Notes: generated from the letters alone by a model not told the origin. 64,000 nucleotides of DNA from Onthophagus taurus (GCF_036711975.1 NC_091967.1:17856001-17920000); one strand, 5' to 3'; shown: positions 22,940 through 36,960, numbered from the stretch's first letter. Program-made: numbers and translations.

Positions 22940-23900
22940 TTTTCTACAGATCAGAAAACACATTGGCTTTCGGACATGGCCACGTTACCTGATGTTATCG
23001 ACTTTGGATCATATTGACCCATTAGCCTTCTGTCTGTGCTCTTAAAGGTACTGGAGACTGCAGGATAGTCTACCCAGGAAGAAGTTAATCCCAGCATAAC
23101 ATGTCTATTGTTTTGGATTCAAACCTAAAAAGTAGATTCCTTTTAGTACGATGAGACGATGAAAACTTAACCCTCCTGTCAATTGGATCTGGAGTTCAGC
23201 AAGAAAATGTACATTCAACGGTCATTGGTAGCTTCGATAACACCGTAATTATGTAACTATCCATTCTGAACCTAAATTGGCAACCCAACATCTTCAGTAG
23301 CATCTGGATTTGTTTCAGGAATAGCTGATAACGTGGATGATAAATGTTTATAGTACGAAATTCACGCACACTACACTCACTAATAGGAGAGGTAAATAAC
23401 CATCAATACATTTCAACAACATGCCACTACCCATAGTAAGTCTTACTTAAAGAAAACATATATAAATGAAATGATCACAGTTGGTAATAGGATACAGGAA
23501 AATGTTTTGATGTCTGAACAAAAATTCTTGCCTAAGTAGTAAAAATAAAATTAGAATCTACAAGACCATACTGAGACCAATCTGGGAATATGGTAAACAA
23601 TTATGGGGAACTGCTATCGAAACGTATTTTCTACGAATACAATAAAATACTCCATCGTATCTGTCAGGTATTTATCAATCATTATTGAAGTTAATGACCC
23701 ACCATTAAAACCTGAGTCGTATAACGCCATGTATATCTTTAGATAATGTTTGCATTGTAGTAGTTTGAGTTGACATGTTACTTAGTATTTAAATGACTTA
23801 CAAACAATTCGCCAACATTTGAATGAGCGTTACAAGAACTTCTAAAGTGCAACGAATTCTAAGGAGAATACTACGCGATCATAGTTGTTCATCACTGTTC
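22940..23900 (+). pseudogene. Jockey-like LINE RT relic
   Basis: Scattered frames carry SLLSVLLKVLET (RT palm, about 23020-23060), GVQQEN at the position of GVPQGS (about 23193), and the thumb segment KIRIYKTILRPIWEYGKQLWGTA (about 23545-23615, in outline KI-YKTILRPxWxYGxQLWG). A further HLNERYKNF piece lies near 23818. Stops are frequent, so this is an old copy. Confidence 0.65.
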
Positions 23901-24019
23901 AAAAAATTCATATCTTACAATTAGTAAGAAAATGGAAGATGAAATATTTTGATTGAGCGAGATTGGCATGCTGATAACAGAAAAGTTCTTGCGTGTTACT
24001 GTGTTCAGCTTTTATCTGG

Positions 24020-24770
24020 TGAACAATATACCTTACTGAGTCGATATGTCAAAACGGTCTGCAGGCAGAAGGTGGCTGTGATTGTTCTTGGAGCGCCATC
24101 AGGTATATACAAGGTATATACTAGAAAAGGGCAACAAATGACTATGAAATTAAACAAATTCAACAGATGAATAGAAAAAAATGTTATGACAAATCTTGAG
24201 AGAATCCATAATATTGATGAGAAAGGGTGCCGGCCCACAATTCATCATCAGCAAGTTTTTCTAAGAAGGAGATGAGCAAAACCAGTGTACCTAACAGTGT
24301 ATTAGTACAGCTATTCCACTTATGGTGACCCTCAAAGACGATTGAAGCCAGAATGGGTGAAACACCTGGAACAGACACTGTGGCGCTAATGTTTTATTTT
24401 GATGCAAAGATCGCAAGCGCTGCTGATACAACTGGCTATTTTCCATAGAGTGTTGACACGAGCTTTGAAACCTGAAAACCTGAAACCACTCTGGGACCTA
24501 TACGTTCGACCCTCCCTTTATTGCTTATGAAGCTTTTACTCATTCAGTTGTGTCCCATACAACAGATGAGACACAGTCTTTAATGTGTCATACTCCAAGA
24601 GAAGACATTGCCACTGTCTCCTCCTTGGTGGAAATTGTACCATTACAAACACACAAATCTCATGCACACAAGACTTCACAATTAACTCACAACAATTTCA
24701 ACCAGAATGGCCACGGAGCAATGTCATATGAATCAAGAACTCGTCCAACCACTAAACTATAAGACTAACA
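24020..24770 (+). pseudogene. Pogo/Tigger-like (jerky-type) DDE transposase relic
   Basis: In one main frame with a few stops I read QMTMKLNKFNR, then RIHNIDEKGCRPTIHHQQ (about 24195-24255). Next come RRLKPEWVKHLEQTLWR (about 24335-24385) and TRALKPENLK with the decayed Gly-Tyr-Pro-Phe-type ending (about 24450-24530), followed by a Ser/Thr/His-rich tail. The NIDEKG block holds the first catalytic Asp of this family. The middle of the DDE domain is deleted: KPEW and TRALKPEN are only about 100 bases apart, where an intact copy has several hundred. It directly follows the jockey relic. Confidence 0.65.
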
Positions 24771-27464
24771 TAATTACGACTTAGCAGTCAGAAAAAAATC
24801 CGACAGACGAAGAAAAGCAAAGCTTTGAAAAGATGTCTTTGTGATATTTTGTGCAAGATATTAAGATCATAAGTGTGGAGACATCAGAAAAAAGCACTTA
24901 TGATAACAAAGTTTTGATAACATTTTATTGTTTCTCTTCTTTTAAAAGGAAGAGAATATTGAAGTTGAATCGAATTTGGTTGCTTTTTACTGTAATTTTT
25001 CTCCAATAATATGTATGCGCTATTTGGACCGCTTACTTATTGATTATTATTATATTTGTTAACAGATTATAATAACAAAGGATCAAATAAAAATTTACAT
25101 CAAAATTAAGTGAAGACATAACTAATCAGTTTATTTTTACTTTGCTGTTGATTTTTGTCTTTTTATAATGATTTATTTAAATTATGTTTATGAGATATTG
25201 GACAAGAAGATTCATCGCAATCGTGGTCTAGATATAAATAATAAATAATGGTTAGACGATTGCGCGAGGGCATGTTAAATTGAGTTAAATAAAGTTGTGA
25301 GATTCCGAGTTGCTCGTATTTATTCGTTCGTTGGCTTAAATAAAGTGCAACTAGTAAACGAGACATGTTTTTAACTCGCTGACTTTCAACTGGTTAAAAA
25401 GAACAAAACGGAAACGAAGAATTTTAGTGCGTCTCGACATTTACTTTGAAATCTACAAGATCATTTCGTACGATTAAGAAAACTTTAAATCATATAAACG
25501 TTATCATATTATGCAATTCTTTTTTCAGCTCTTAATTATTGTAACTGTATGTTGGATTACTCTCCCGTTTTCTTTTTAGTTTACGCTTTGATAAATGGTG
25601 GGTATTTCAGGAATCGTTATTAATGTACATCGTTTTCAATTATATAAAAGCCGCAGTAGACCTAATATTTGCAATTTTAATTAGCCCCCAACTGCGGCTA
25701 AGTATTTTCCCTTTCTAATATTACCGCTTTATATCGGGTGCAGTGACCAATCGGAAATGTTATGTTCCAATCTGAATTATATGTTCACCGATAGTCATCG
25801 GCACATTATTTATAGCCCCATTTAAAATTCTAATGCCGCATGTGTTATTAGAATACCGCATCATTTTACGCCGTCGTAAAACAATTAATGATACTCTGCA
25901 AAACAGTGGAAAATAATTACGAGGATGCGGAAGGCTCACATAGAATTTTTTCTTCGTACCTCCATAAAACCGAGAGAGCTGCAAGAGTTGCCAAGTTTGC
26001 TAAGCAATTACTAAAAATCTTTTCATACTTATTGTGTGCAAAATGACTACTTCAATTTTACATTTAAGGTTAATCATGATTGCGGAGCAACCTATATTTC
26101 TAACAATAACGACAGTGTGTTATAATCGAAGAAACGAGTTGTTAACAAGAAACGATGGTCACCTTCAGCAATGGTTACAATTGAGGAAGTTGACCTGGTA
26201 ATGGTAAACCGTTAAGTTAAGAGAACCTGATGGTCACTGCCAGATGCCCTTTTTAATTTCTGGTCCAATTGTGCGTTCGTAACGATGATTATTAGAAGAT
26301 ATGGGTGAATGGATCTATTCGATTGAAGTAGCGGCATAATCATTTCACAAATGGGGACTTATGGCTTTGTCCTGTCAATCATTACGGAAAATAACGACCG
26401 TATGGATTACTAATTATTTAAAATGGAGTATCTACAAGGAAGTTCAATCTGAAAGCCAGTAATCTCGTCTTTATAACGTGGAGGAAAACGGAAAAAGAAT
26501 CTGAAGGGGATATCCTGGCCGAGAAATAAATGAGATGATATCACGTAGTAGCAACAGATTAATTTCAACAGAAATAGATGAGAGGAATGTTTCCTCCTTC
26601 TTAATGTCGCCAAGCATTTGCCATCCTCTTTACACAGTAGCAATTTTCTGTCAGCATTTATTAGGATATAAAATATGTCCATCCGTACTCAAAGTTTATA
26701 TTAAATTCACCACAGATTTCCTTTTTGCTACGGAACCATCAACGAAGGCGTAAAAAGAGTGGCATGAAGCATAAACCCGAGCCCGTTATCTACCTATATA
26801 TCGTTCACGAGAATAAAAAAGAAGAAACAATCGCCCGTAGCCGCACACTCTATTTTTTTGTTATAGCCCAGCTATTGCTTACTGATGTTCCTTGGTGGAC
26901 ATCCTGTTGAGAGAGGAGCAACAAACAAGAGAAGCGAGAAGAGACGGTGTTCCCTCGGAATTATAAAGATTTATATCGAACTGACATCCTTGAATTTCTC
27001 CTCGAATTACCACCACCGGCGTCCTCCGGAGTTTTTAATTTCGTCCGCAAGCGCGGAGTGGTTCACTTAGATTTATCTCGACTATATAAAATAATCGGCG
27101 AGAACGCGGCAAGTGTGCTGAGAGTCTTGTTGCGTCCCTCAAATTCCACGTTTTATGGTCCCATAAAGCTGGAGCAACTTCTAATTCGTTAAGAAATTGG
27201 CAGTAATGTTCCCCTCTAATCTTGCTGAGAAGGGCACTAAACGAATTCTAAAACTCTTATCGGTTACGATCGGTTATATTTGATTATATTTGAGTAATCA
27301 AAAGTAAAATTCATGATCGATTGATTCACTAAAATATAAGATAATATTTAATGTTGGCTACGATGATAAAAGAATTTCTTAGAATTGACGGAGATAAAAT
27401 CTAAATTAAGTGTGCGTTTTTTGAAAAGTACTCTTTGTGGTTGAATCTTGCTTCACCTTTCTAG

Positions 27465-27543
27465 GAGAAGATGTACAGCGGAGGCCGTAAACTAAAGAGG
27501 AGGCGGTCGGTGCCGGGTTTCTTCGGTGACGTCACCGGCATAG
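27465..27543 (+). CDS. Exon-like segment, GC-rich, unrecognised product
   Basis: The 79-bp segment is bounded by a pyrimidine-rich acceptor (CTTCACCTTTCTAG) and a donor-like G|GTAACT. It is open in the frame containing ATG at 27471 (MYSGGRKLKRRRSVPGFF and on), basic, and much GC-richer than its surroundings. It has no family match that I know, and no partner exon was found. It may be an internal or first coding exon of an unseen gene, or just a conserved regulatory block. Confidence 0.2.
27524..27537. promoter_or_regulatory. Palindromic CRE (TGACGTCA) site
   Basis: CGGTGACGTCACCG is a perfect 14-bp palindrome centred on the CREB/ATF consensus TGACGTCA. It lies in a GC-rich island. Binding is inferred from sequence only. 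Confidence 0.4.
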
Positions 27544-30500
27544 GTAACTCGTCCTTGATGGTCCTTGCTCGTCGACCAGCTCACTGAACCCCGCCAAATG
27601 GCGGTTGCATGTTTTTCTGTCCGCGAGTTCGAAGTAATAGTATGCTCGTCCAACACCTACGAACGCAAATATATAATTGTAACTGATGATGCTTCGCTCT
27701 CATCTTAATAGCTACGATTTTAACAGCATCATATACTTATATTTAAGTACTACTATACCGTTCTAGCGTATACTTTTGGTTAATGCTGTAGTTCTGCGCA
27801 TCCAGATTATAATCACAGAATTATTACGTAACCTCTATATTTAGTTCATAATCTCTACTCCTCAACCGGAATACCTAGAAGAATAGAGATTTTTGCATTG
27901 CGTGTGCTGCACTCTCCGGGATTTTTCATAGATTTCAATTACAGAAAATTACACGTCCAAGACTCCAAATTGAATATTACGGTCGTCCGACGTTAAGTCG
28001 GCATCAGAAAAGAAAGATGATACGAGGACGAATCGGTGGTACACGCAGCATCCGACCTCGCGACTATTTTTATAAAGCACCGACAGCATGGGAACACCGC
28101 ACTTGGTCGATAAACAGCAATTACTGACATTCTTTTCTTAGCCATTAGCCGCCTCCGAATGGAATAACGAAATTGTTGCCGTACAATAATTGAATTTGCA
28201 ATGGTCTCGGAGGGTATGTCTTTGCAGAACATCACGCCCGCATAACGCCAAAGGCACCTTTTCTTATATCTTTTATTTCAATCTTTGTCATTTCTTTACG
28301 GACGAAACAACTTTTTGTAAAGGGCGATTTCATTTAAACATCTTAATTTGTGTACTAGAAAAAAATTAAATCAAATCTTGTAGATCTAATATATCCGTCA
28401 TAATACTGGGATTAATGTTTTTATTAAAACCTTCGTTGGCTTCGTTGTATTCATTCCCATCTTTACACGTATTAATGGCTTATATGAAAGATATCTAAAA
28501 TCTAGAAACCGAAATAATCCCTTACTTAGGAGTAAGTAATTATCAAACTAGTTATTATAACAACGAATATAAAACAACTTTTGGTGTATTTGAAATTTGC
28601 GACTATCCGCAATTGTGGAAATTATTTTATCGTTTTATTGTTATGGTTGCACGCATACTGGAAAATTATATATGTATGAAAACGGTTTAGTACAGATAGA
28701 ACCTCTTTGAATTTTTCAGGAATGTTCTTTACGAAGAATTTTTTTTTTGGGTTTGCGAGTCGTGCCAGGGGGTAAAACGTCTTGGTATAGCACGAAAGAA
28801 TTTAGCTGTCAGGAAAAGAAACGTAGAGGCAAAAAAGTAACGACGACGACGAAAGAGTTGGGAACGTTCTAAATTACCTCGTCGACTTAATGGTGCCCCG
28901 GGCGTTTTACAAGATTGTTTTCAATAAGAGACGCATATTTTAACTCTCTCCCAAGCAATATTTTTTTCAGAGAATAATGAACCATAAAAAATAACTTACT
29001 ATAAGAGACACGAAACAACTAAAAATGTTTACTAATAGCATCGTTTAGTCATATTTTAAGCGATGACAATCAACCGCAACCAGGATATAACAAACGACAA
29101 CTTCCGGCAACAACAACACCAACGCCACCACGACTATCGTAATCCTATGTATTTATAGGTTTGTGAATCTTCAACTTACACAGAAAGCCCTGATTGTTTA
29201 TTCTAAGCATCTATTTATATCGTTTACCGTAGAAGCTATTTCTAAGCATAATGATGATACAAACTGCACGGCAATTGCGGTCTGCAGCAAAATTATTGTC
29301 TACGTTTCGATTTAAGACACGATTTTACTATTATTGATTGTAAGCGTCTGTAATCGTACCACTCAACGGAGATAGATATCCGCAAGAGGAGGCACAATAA
29401 CATGTTTTATTGTTAATATTACCTATCATTGCCCCTACTGATAAATTATAATCTCGCATCGATACAATTATTGCATTAAGACTGAAACGAATTTATAATG
29501 AATATAAATTATGACATGATTATGATTCGTCATCAAAGCAATACTATTTCAAATCAACCACAATAATTCATTTAATTTTAATAAATTTAAAAAAAATTAA
29601 AAGGCGCTTAACGTTCAATAAAGTTAATTAAGATAGATGCATTATTTTAAAAAATCTCCACAAAGCTGATCGATAGATACCAGGTACACTAACTCTTCAT
29701 GCTACTAGGTAATCGAGTATCATCATCATGCGCAAAACATTACTAATTCATCAGTGATCATCGATTATCGGAACCGAGACACCTATCCAGTTTAGATGGA
29801 GTTATATCTGGATGCAATAAATTCGATCGCCGTCTGGTTATCAGCGTCGTATCTTTAAAAACCTTAAAACACGTACTGCTGGCAATTAAGCGTTAATATA
29901 TGTATAGATTCCGTGACGTAGCCGGCAAACGATGTTACCATCATTCGCTTCTTAACTCACCATGAGCCCGATTTTTCACAATTTCTAGCTTTACATTAAA
30001 CAGATTCCTCTTAGTAGACAAAAAATGGCAATCAAATTTCATTATAAATAGAAAATTTATTTAAATATAACTTAAGCGATAATTTGAATTAATATCTATC
30101 GCGTATCTAGAATTAATACATACCATTATAAAGTCTCATAATACATCTTAAGTTTAAACGCAAAGCGTAACACAGTTACCAATACATATATAGTTAATTA
30201 TACATTCCGGGACGATCATCAAGATATCGGCAGTGTATGTAATTTTGTATTTTTCGTATCGGTAACCACAGCATATCATAAAATGGTAATAAGAAACCTC
30301 TGTCTTTTCGTATCGAATATTTCTCTTCTTATAACAAAACCGGTTTTAAAAGGCAGCAATATACTTTGTTACTAATTGATTCTCTATCACTTATTACTCT
30401 TATTTTCTAATACTGTACATTTCATTGTTATATTAGAAAAAGAACATTTAACTTATTATATAATTCTTCTTGTAATAATATTATTTCTCTTTAAAATTGG

Positions 30501-30760
30501 TATCGATGACACAAAATCTATATTATCGATGTATCGCAACTAACAACGCAATGTTGATCATTCAATATACAACATTATTTTCTTTTTCTGAAATTTTTAT
30601 ACGTATAATTTTAAAGAACCGATTGCAATCTTTGAATTGATATAAAACTTATAATTTGGATCTCAAAGTTTATGATCAAAATACATACAATGTTGTTTAT
30701 TGTTGTTTCTTCTTTACTTTTCAATCATTATTGATTGATATAAAAATCATTTCTTGCATC

Positions 30761-31230
30761 TTACTTAAGTATAGGTATTACGACAGATAAAGAATTTTTG
30801 CAAGTATGTAGGTGTGATTTTAGATTACCTGGATGTATGTACACCAATAATGTCGCTTTTGATAATCCATCTGACAAACTGGATGAGTTCATTAGTGCTT
30901 TGTGCCAATGAATTCTTGAGCCATGTGTTTCTAACAATAACAGGTTCTGGACTATTACACCCATTAGATAAAGAAAAGCCCTCGATTGGACAATACAATG
31001 GTCACCAGTGGCAGGCATCTTGGTGTAACTCTGGACAAATATCTGAAAATGACGGTCCATTCAAACTAATGTTTGAAAAAGAGGCGAATGTCGAAAACGT
31101 GATATCTAGATTGATGCTCAGAATTTATTGATGAGTTTCGTACAGAAAGAAAATAGTGCTGGTACCAACGATTAGCTCCGTAGTCGTTTACGCTGGAGAC
31201 CGATGTAAAATATAAATAGTTTGCAAAAAA
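30761..31230 (+). pseudogene. Possible R1-like LINE remnant
   Basis: Near 30800 one frame reads KYVGVILDYLDV, which fits the YLGVxLD box after the RT palm. Near 31100 NVISRLM occurs, and near 31165 TISSVVVYAG, which resembles the SVVLYGAPVW block of R1-type elements. The order and spacing fit, but conservation is low and the frames are interrupted. Confidence 0.35.
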
Positions 31231-31234
31231 GAGT

Positions 31235-31695
31235 GTGTAACTTTCAAGGTACCCACCCCTGAGCATCCTAGTTTGGGAGAGAGTAAAGAATTGGGAGAAT
31301 AAAGGAATAATTAAGACGAGCATACATCAGTAGTTTATGGAGAAGTAACAGGTGTTTTATAAAGAAAAACCATCCGTAACATAATTTTAAGAAAAGACAA
31401 AATTAAACATAACGTCTTTTTGTAGTGACGACCATATACAATGACGAGACAAATCCCGGCTGTCAAAGTGAATAAATAAAGGGGTTTTTAGTTGGTAGCT
31501 GAGATAAGCAGTTCCATACTCCTTGCCGATTATCTAATTTAGTTGTTACACCAGCACTTTCAGGTGCCATCAATAGGTCAGGGTGCATAACACAGTTCTC
31601 CTACTTAGCGCACATGAAAGACGAAAGTTGACAAATTCTTGACTTTTTATCCAGTAATTGTTGAACTGATTCTTGTATGCGTCCACGGCTGATCA
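31235..31695. other. Spacer, nothing recognised
   Basis: AT-rich DNA without a coding motif or repeat I can support. Confidence 0.4.
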
Positions 31696-31699
31696 AATT

Positions 31700-33200
31700 C
31701 ATTCATTTGGGGAAACAAACACATTTTGTCATGTTTTTTGTCATGCACTTATCATACTTCTAACTTTTAGGTTATGACAAGTGTTGGAAACTGCCACAAA
31801 AAGATAAAAAAACAGTTTATATTGTTATTGCATTAAGACTGTTATCATTGGAGTTCCTGCCTTGCACAACCTGCAACGCCCTTTTTCACTACACACTAAC
31901 GAATGTTCTGTTTTAACTTGACCCATTTTTGTGATTTGCGAAGACACGCTGCTTGATGGAGAGCTACGCCGGGAAAACATCAGATAATCCTTACTGCGTT
32001 AGACGGGCGCCTCTTTTATTTAGATAGAAACTGCAGAGACGTAGATTGCAAAAATACATCAGCAATTTCTAGTTGATATTTCATTATAGAAATATACTTT
32101 TGGATTAGATGTGGCAAATTTATACGTATTCCGTAAAGCAGGCACATATTTGTAACGAATGTTCCCAAACACTGATATAAAATTCTTCGTTGAGCGGTGG
32201 TTAACCTTGTAGAGTTTCTTGAGCATATCTGCTAGATCCACCCTTCCATTGCCTTTATTTTAGAAAACGATAAACGTAGATCTTTGAACTTCTACATATG
32301 CTTTTTCTCTGGACTCTAACTTTTACAAACCTCTATAAGTTGAATATCTAACCAGCATATATCCACTACATTACAATTAGTTCTTTTTCCCATTTCTTCC
32401 CTCCTTCGAGTCCCTTAGGCGATTTTTTTGCATTCAGCTTTTGAATGACAAATACAAATAAAGAACTATATCCATAGATAATCTCAATGAATATGACTTC
32501 AACATACAGCTTAAAATCGTATGTTAGTCCAGATGTTTCAGCACGCGTAAACAATTTTAAACCCCATTTGTGGAGTTTACCTGGGTTATATTATTTATAC
32601 GTTAATCGATTGCTTGTAATCAAAAGTTACAGCTAAATATTATTTAGGCGCCCGTATATACATATACTGTCATATTCTTCTTGAGGTAGTTTAATGAAGT
32701 TGTCTCTGAAAATATCTAGTAAAGAGATCTTGAATAGCTAGTCATAGTTTAAATCTTTCGTCATTTTAAATTGGAGCTTTTTCAAAACACCTAATATAAC
32801 AATATACTAATATACTGTTTTATTTCCTAATTAGCAGATTTAAGTTCGATGCACACTTCTTACAGGCCATACAAACTATTTTCTAGTGTGAGGAAATCAA
32901 CAAAAATTGATTCTTTTGGAGTCATGAAGGTCTCTGGAAGTTTAAATTGCGTTGAACTTCGTTTGAGTGACTTCTAATCAAGTTTTTCGAAGCAAGTATC
33001 TTTAACACAGTAAGGTTCTTGCTTGTCTTCTTCCAAAATCTCTTTCCATAATCCCTTCCAAATTCTGGTCATATCTGCAGAAACATCTTTAATCTCACCA
33101 CCACTTTCTTCATCAGTAGAAACATCCCCATCGAAGCCTTTGACAAACCTTTATCTTCTGGTCTCATAACAGAAATAAATTTGATTGTCTTTGGATTATT
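31700..33200 (-). pseudogene. piggyBac-type transposase relic
   Basis: Read on the minus strand from 33200 down. It shows an acidic N-terminal block (DGDVSTDEESGGEIKDVSAD, about 33135-33075), then a KLPETFMTPKESIFVDF stretch (about 32945-32895). Next is LHKWGLKLFTRAETSG (about 32570-32525) followed by LTYDFKLYVE, the KxxKWGxK-LF...G...DFxxY hallmark before the first catalytic Asp region. Then comes GRVDLADMLKKLYKVNHRST-like text (about 32245-32180), the GVDxxDxxxxxY block. The final Cys cluster RCRLCKAGT (about 31880) fits the C-terminal Cys-rich domain. Several frameshifts and stops make it dead. No TTAA-flanked termini were identified. Confidence 0.75.
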
Positions 33201-33299
33201 CCATGTAATCTCACATTAAGTCATCCCAGGTTCTGATAATTAAACTACACTAATTTTAATATGTAACCACCGCATAAGTACTCTGCTTTTCACTCACTT

Positions 33300-33830
33300 C
33301 ACAACACTAGCTCGAAGGGTTTAGCCCACTTCAATCTTCTTGTCAAATTGGTGTTGTGCAGGAGCTGGAGTGCCTCAGCATTGACGTGTTGGAGTTGTTG
33401 TTCATGACGTTCTGCTATTTTTATTATCTTTATTTGATTAACTTTCTCTATTTCAAAATCCGTGAGTTCAGTGCTTTATTTTGTAGTCGTTGAGTGATTT
33501 CAATATTACGTTTACTAGCACAGCCCCAAATTTGTAGGCTGTACAACTATACTGGGTTTAGAACTTGTTTATTAGGAGCAGTTTATTGTGGATGGGTAAC
33601 TTGAAGTTCCTTCCAAGCAACCAGTTCATTTTTCTATATTTTAGATTAAACTCTTCTTTCACATGGGCTTTCCAGCGTAGCCTTGCGTCTAAGGTTAGCA
33701 TGTGGAATCTGGGCATCATTTGTTCTGATGGGTCTACATGTATAGACTTGCTTTCATTCAACTTGATACGCCAAGTTTTGGTCCAAGTATAAATTTTCAT
33801 GACATTCAAAATGTCACAGGAGTTTTATTG
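33300..33830 (-). pseudogene. Jockey-like LINE relic (RT thumb/connection)
   Basis: The minus-strand frame 33809-33558 reads YTWTKTWRIKLNESKS, then LTLDARLRWKAHV and KYRKMNWLLGRNFKLP-HNKLLL. These are the jockey blocks WxxxWRIKxNxxKS, LDxRLxWxxHI and MYWLLGRxSxLxxxNKLLLY. Below it, decayed text continues with stops to about 33300. The catalytic palm would lie above 33830 but is not recognisable. Confidence 0.75.
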
Positions 33831-33849
33831 AACGGACTATTTACCAGAA

Positions 33850-36800
33850 TTGCCTCTTATAAGTAAACTTTTATAAAAAAAAACTATTAGATTTGCACAT
33901 TTATTAACAAATTTTTCTGTTATTAATCAATTTCTTACTCTCCTTATAAGATTATTTCCAAGCCGTTTTTCTGCTTATAATAATAATTAACGTGATAGTC
34001 CATTTCCATAGTATATATTTATTTACTTTTTTATCTTAACCATATTCACCCTGTAAACTTTGTAGCCTAATACATTTTCACACAACCGACCAAAGCAACT
34101 TCATGGTGGCGACATCTGTTATTATTTCCTAAAACGAAACCGCACCTTCTTGATCATAGATGTCGCCATGAATCTTCATTGCCTATATATTTTTTGTCGA
34201 TTTTTTCAAAACATTAATTTTATCCCCCTTTAGTAAATATTTAAAAGAATGTGATGTTATAATTAATATTAACGTGCATTGTTAAATTAATGTTAAAAAT
34301 TAAATTAAAATTGATTGTTTTGAGATAGAAATGGAGGCTCGATCTGTTGACCACGTGCGTAGCACATCCTCATATATGCGCAGACTCCATGTGACCCTGT
34401 AATCGCTAGCTTAGGCGCGCAATTGGCGGTCTTATGATCAGGATCGCATGATATTTAGGAAGTAAATCGCGCGTTTAGTACCGGAGCCTCGAGAAACGTA
34501 CGAACGGCCAAATCGGCCGATTACCGTTGCCATATCATGAGCTCCTGGTAACTTGGGTTCTTGTTTGATAAACTTGATGCACAAAATGACAGGTGTGGTG
34601 TGATTTGATTTTATTTAGAAGACTGAAAAGGTCTTCTTAACATGAATATAAATCGAAAATGACTTTATTATTAAAACAAACAAATTTAGTGTAAAAATCT
34701 TAAAATAATTGATGTGAAAGTAGTTTTTTACTCCAAAACAAAATTTTTTTAACAAACATTTTAAAATATCTATCTATATCCATCATCCATTTTGATTTGT
34801 ATAATTAGAAACTATCCAGGACCCGGGTGTGCTTTTTTCCTATATTAAATCTGCTCGAAATTTTCTCATAATTCATAACTAAGAGGGCTTAAATGACAGG
34901 GAATCAGAAGATCGAGAAGGTGTCGTCTCGGTGCTGCGAGGTTGTTTTTTGTTTATCAAATTTTTTGGGCATGCTGTCTCTGTATCCATTCCAAGACTTG
35001 TTGCGAAAGCATATCAGAAATGAGGCAAACGTAAAAATAACGGTAATTGGATATTTTATATTTATTAGCAGACAGAAGAAACAAATTTAATATAAATATT
35101 TTTTTTGTTTTAAACAAAACATTTCTTTTTTTTTTTTTCTTTATTAGTACAGACATATAACATCTTTTTTGCAATGATTGATTTAATTATTATTAAAAAC
35201 AACTAAAAGTAAAATATGCAAAGTTAACTTTAATAGTTTTTATTGCAATATTATTGATTTTCTTTCGGTAGTAATAATTTGTTGCAATACGATAATATAG
35301 AATCAATAAACGGAGTTGCGCAAATCTACTGTACATTTAATCAGATTTATTTAACAAAATAAATGTAAAACTAATAAATTAATAAGAAATTATTTAAACA
35401 AAATTGTTTTATTTAATTTATTTGATTTTTTAATTATAAATAAAACATAAAAATTTAATCTCACTAATCTTTTTTGCTATAAACCTCCACTCATCCTTAA
35501 TTTGTTTAATGATGCACAGGTTAAGCACTGGAAATGACTCGAAACAAAATTACTAACAATTAAACAATTACATAAACTTGTTCCGTCTAAACATCGTTAT
35601 TATACCTGATATACTAATCCTTTTATACACGCCCAACAAAATGTCTCACTTTTTGATAAGCACAATCTCATTGTTTTACTGTTCTACCATTTAAAATATT
35701 ATAATTAACATTACCTATCGACGTCATTAGTTTATTTGGCATTGTAACATGCGCCAAACCGTTGCACACACGTAGAATAAAATTTTGTGCGTTTAGAGGA
35801 TTTCGCGAAATCGCATGCAATTTCGGCAAAATCGGTAAACGTTTTCAACAAATTCCGATTGTCGTACAATACTTTTTTTACTATTTAGCAACAATTCATA
35901 TTAGGCTAACATGAGGTTGAGGCGTATTGTATGCGCGTTTGTGTACAACATTTAAAATTATCAATACATTCAGTGACTCGTCGTTGATACGGAGATCAGA
36001 TTTTATCAGTTTAGCGTCTGTGTAAACGATTTGAATGTATAACGAGAGCGTACGAGATAATGAGAATTGAGTACTTGAAGAGAACTAAGATTTCTATTAA
36101 AAGAATTTTGGTTTCAATGTTTTTTAACAATTTTTTTGTAGTATAATAAAAATTATAAATTTTGTGATGTAACACGCAATTAATAAGTCAATTGCATTAA
36201 ATTTATTGCAAATATTTCAAATAACATTGTCACGGTGGTTATTTTAGAAAATTCGGTCAACCGCAAAACAATAAAATTGTATGGTATTGCTAAAGATGAC
36301 TGCACTATTTAATAGTTTCAAAAGAAGTTACTTAACTGCAAATAAATATATCCAATTGGATTTAATGATTCTTGATTTCTTAACTTTGTTGTTTTAAGGT
36401 GATTTGACCTGAATTTCTGTTATATTTTAACAAACTTGAATACCAAAACATGTATTGTAAATGAACCTATCCTATGTATAAAATTTTTCTTAAGTTAATC
36501 AACCGTAACACAGTAATCGCAGAGTCAGTACAACTTTGACAGCAGCAACTACAACTCTTGCAGAGATAGTAAATATTTCTGCTTGTTAATAGATTTGTGT
36601 TGAGAATCAGATTCTGATAGTGATGGAAATGTGTTTTACCCAATCAAATTGGCAATAAAAAATTCACTGCTTTAGATTGAACGATGATCAGTTCAATGAA
36701 ATGCATGACTTTATGAGGAGCAAAATTGATAGGAAGGGATGCGACACTATATCTTTAAGGTAAGCCATTATACGTAATGGATTTTTTTACTTCACTTGGC

Positions 36801-36960
36801 CTTACCCTACTTAGATCATTTAAACTAATTTTGTAAGCTAACTTTGCTTGTTCTTTTGAAATGATCATATTTGGTTTAAATTTGGCATTCTACCTGAGTT
36901 AGAGTTGATTAAATGTTTTCAGAAAATATAAGTCAATACATTTAATGGAATACAGAAATG
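33850..36960. other. Gene-free AT-rich stretch
   Basis: No gene was recognised. Two local features stand out: a degenerate inverted repeat at 34092-34190, and a GC-richer block at about 34330-34560 (for example GACCACGTGCGTAGCACATC at about 34350 and CGTACGAACGGCCAAATCGG at about 34497). Confidence 0.45.
34092..34190. repeat. Degenerate foldback repeat
   Basis: The left arm TTCATGGTGGCGACATCT pairs imperfectly with the reverse complement of the right arm (TTCATGGCGACATCTATGAT). Probably a decayed MITE; no target duplication is clear. Confidence 0.35.

Larger units (their letters stand above)
24790..30760. other. Long stretch without a recognised gene; GC-richer islands
   Basis: Six kilobases with no protein family recognised. 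About 26890-27200, 27465-27660 and 28000-28250 are clearly less AT-rich. The first has an 81-codon frame (26947-27192, GTG start) and a TATATAAAAT at about 27085. The second has an exon-like segment and a CRE palindrome (listed separately). These could be promoter/enhancer DNA or outlying exons of a gene with large introns. Other parts look like ordinary AT-rich spacer. Confidence 0.4.

Noticed and set aside
32059-32241. Independent small gene on the minus strand
   Set aside because: The frame is the GVDxxD block of the piggyBac relic.
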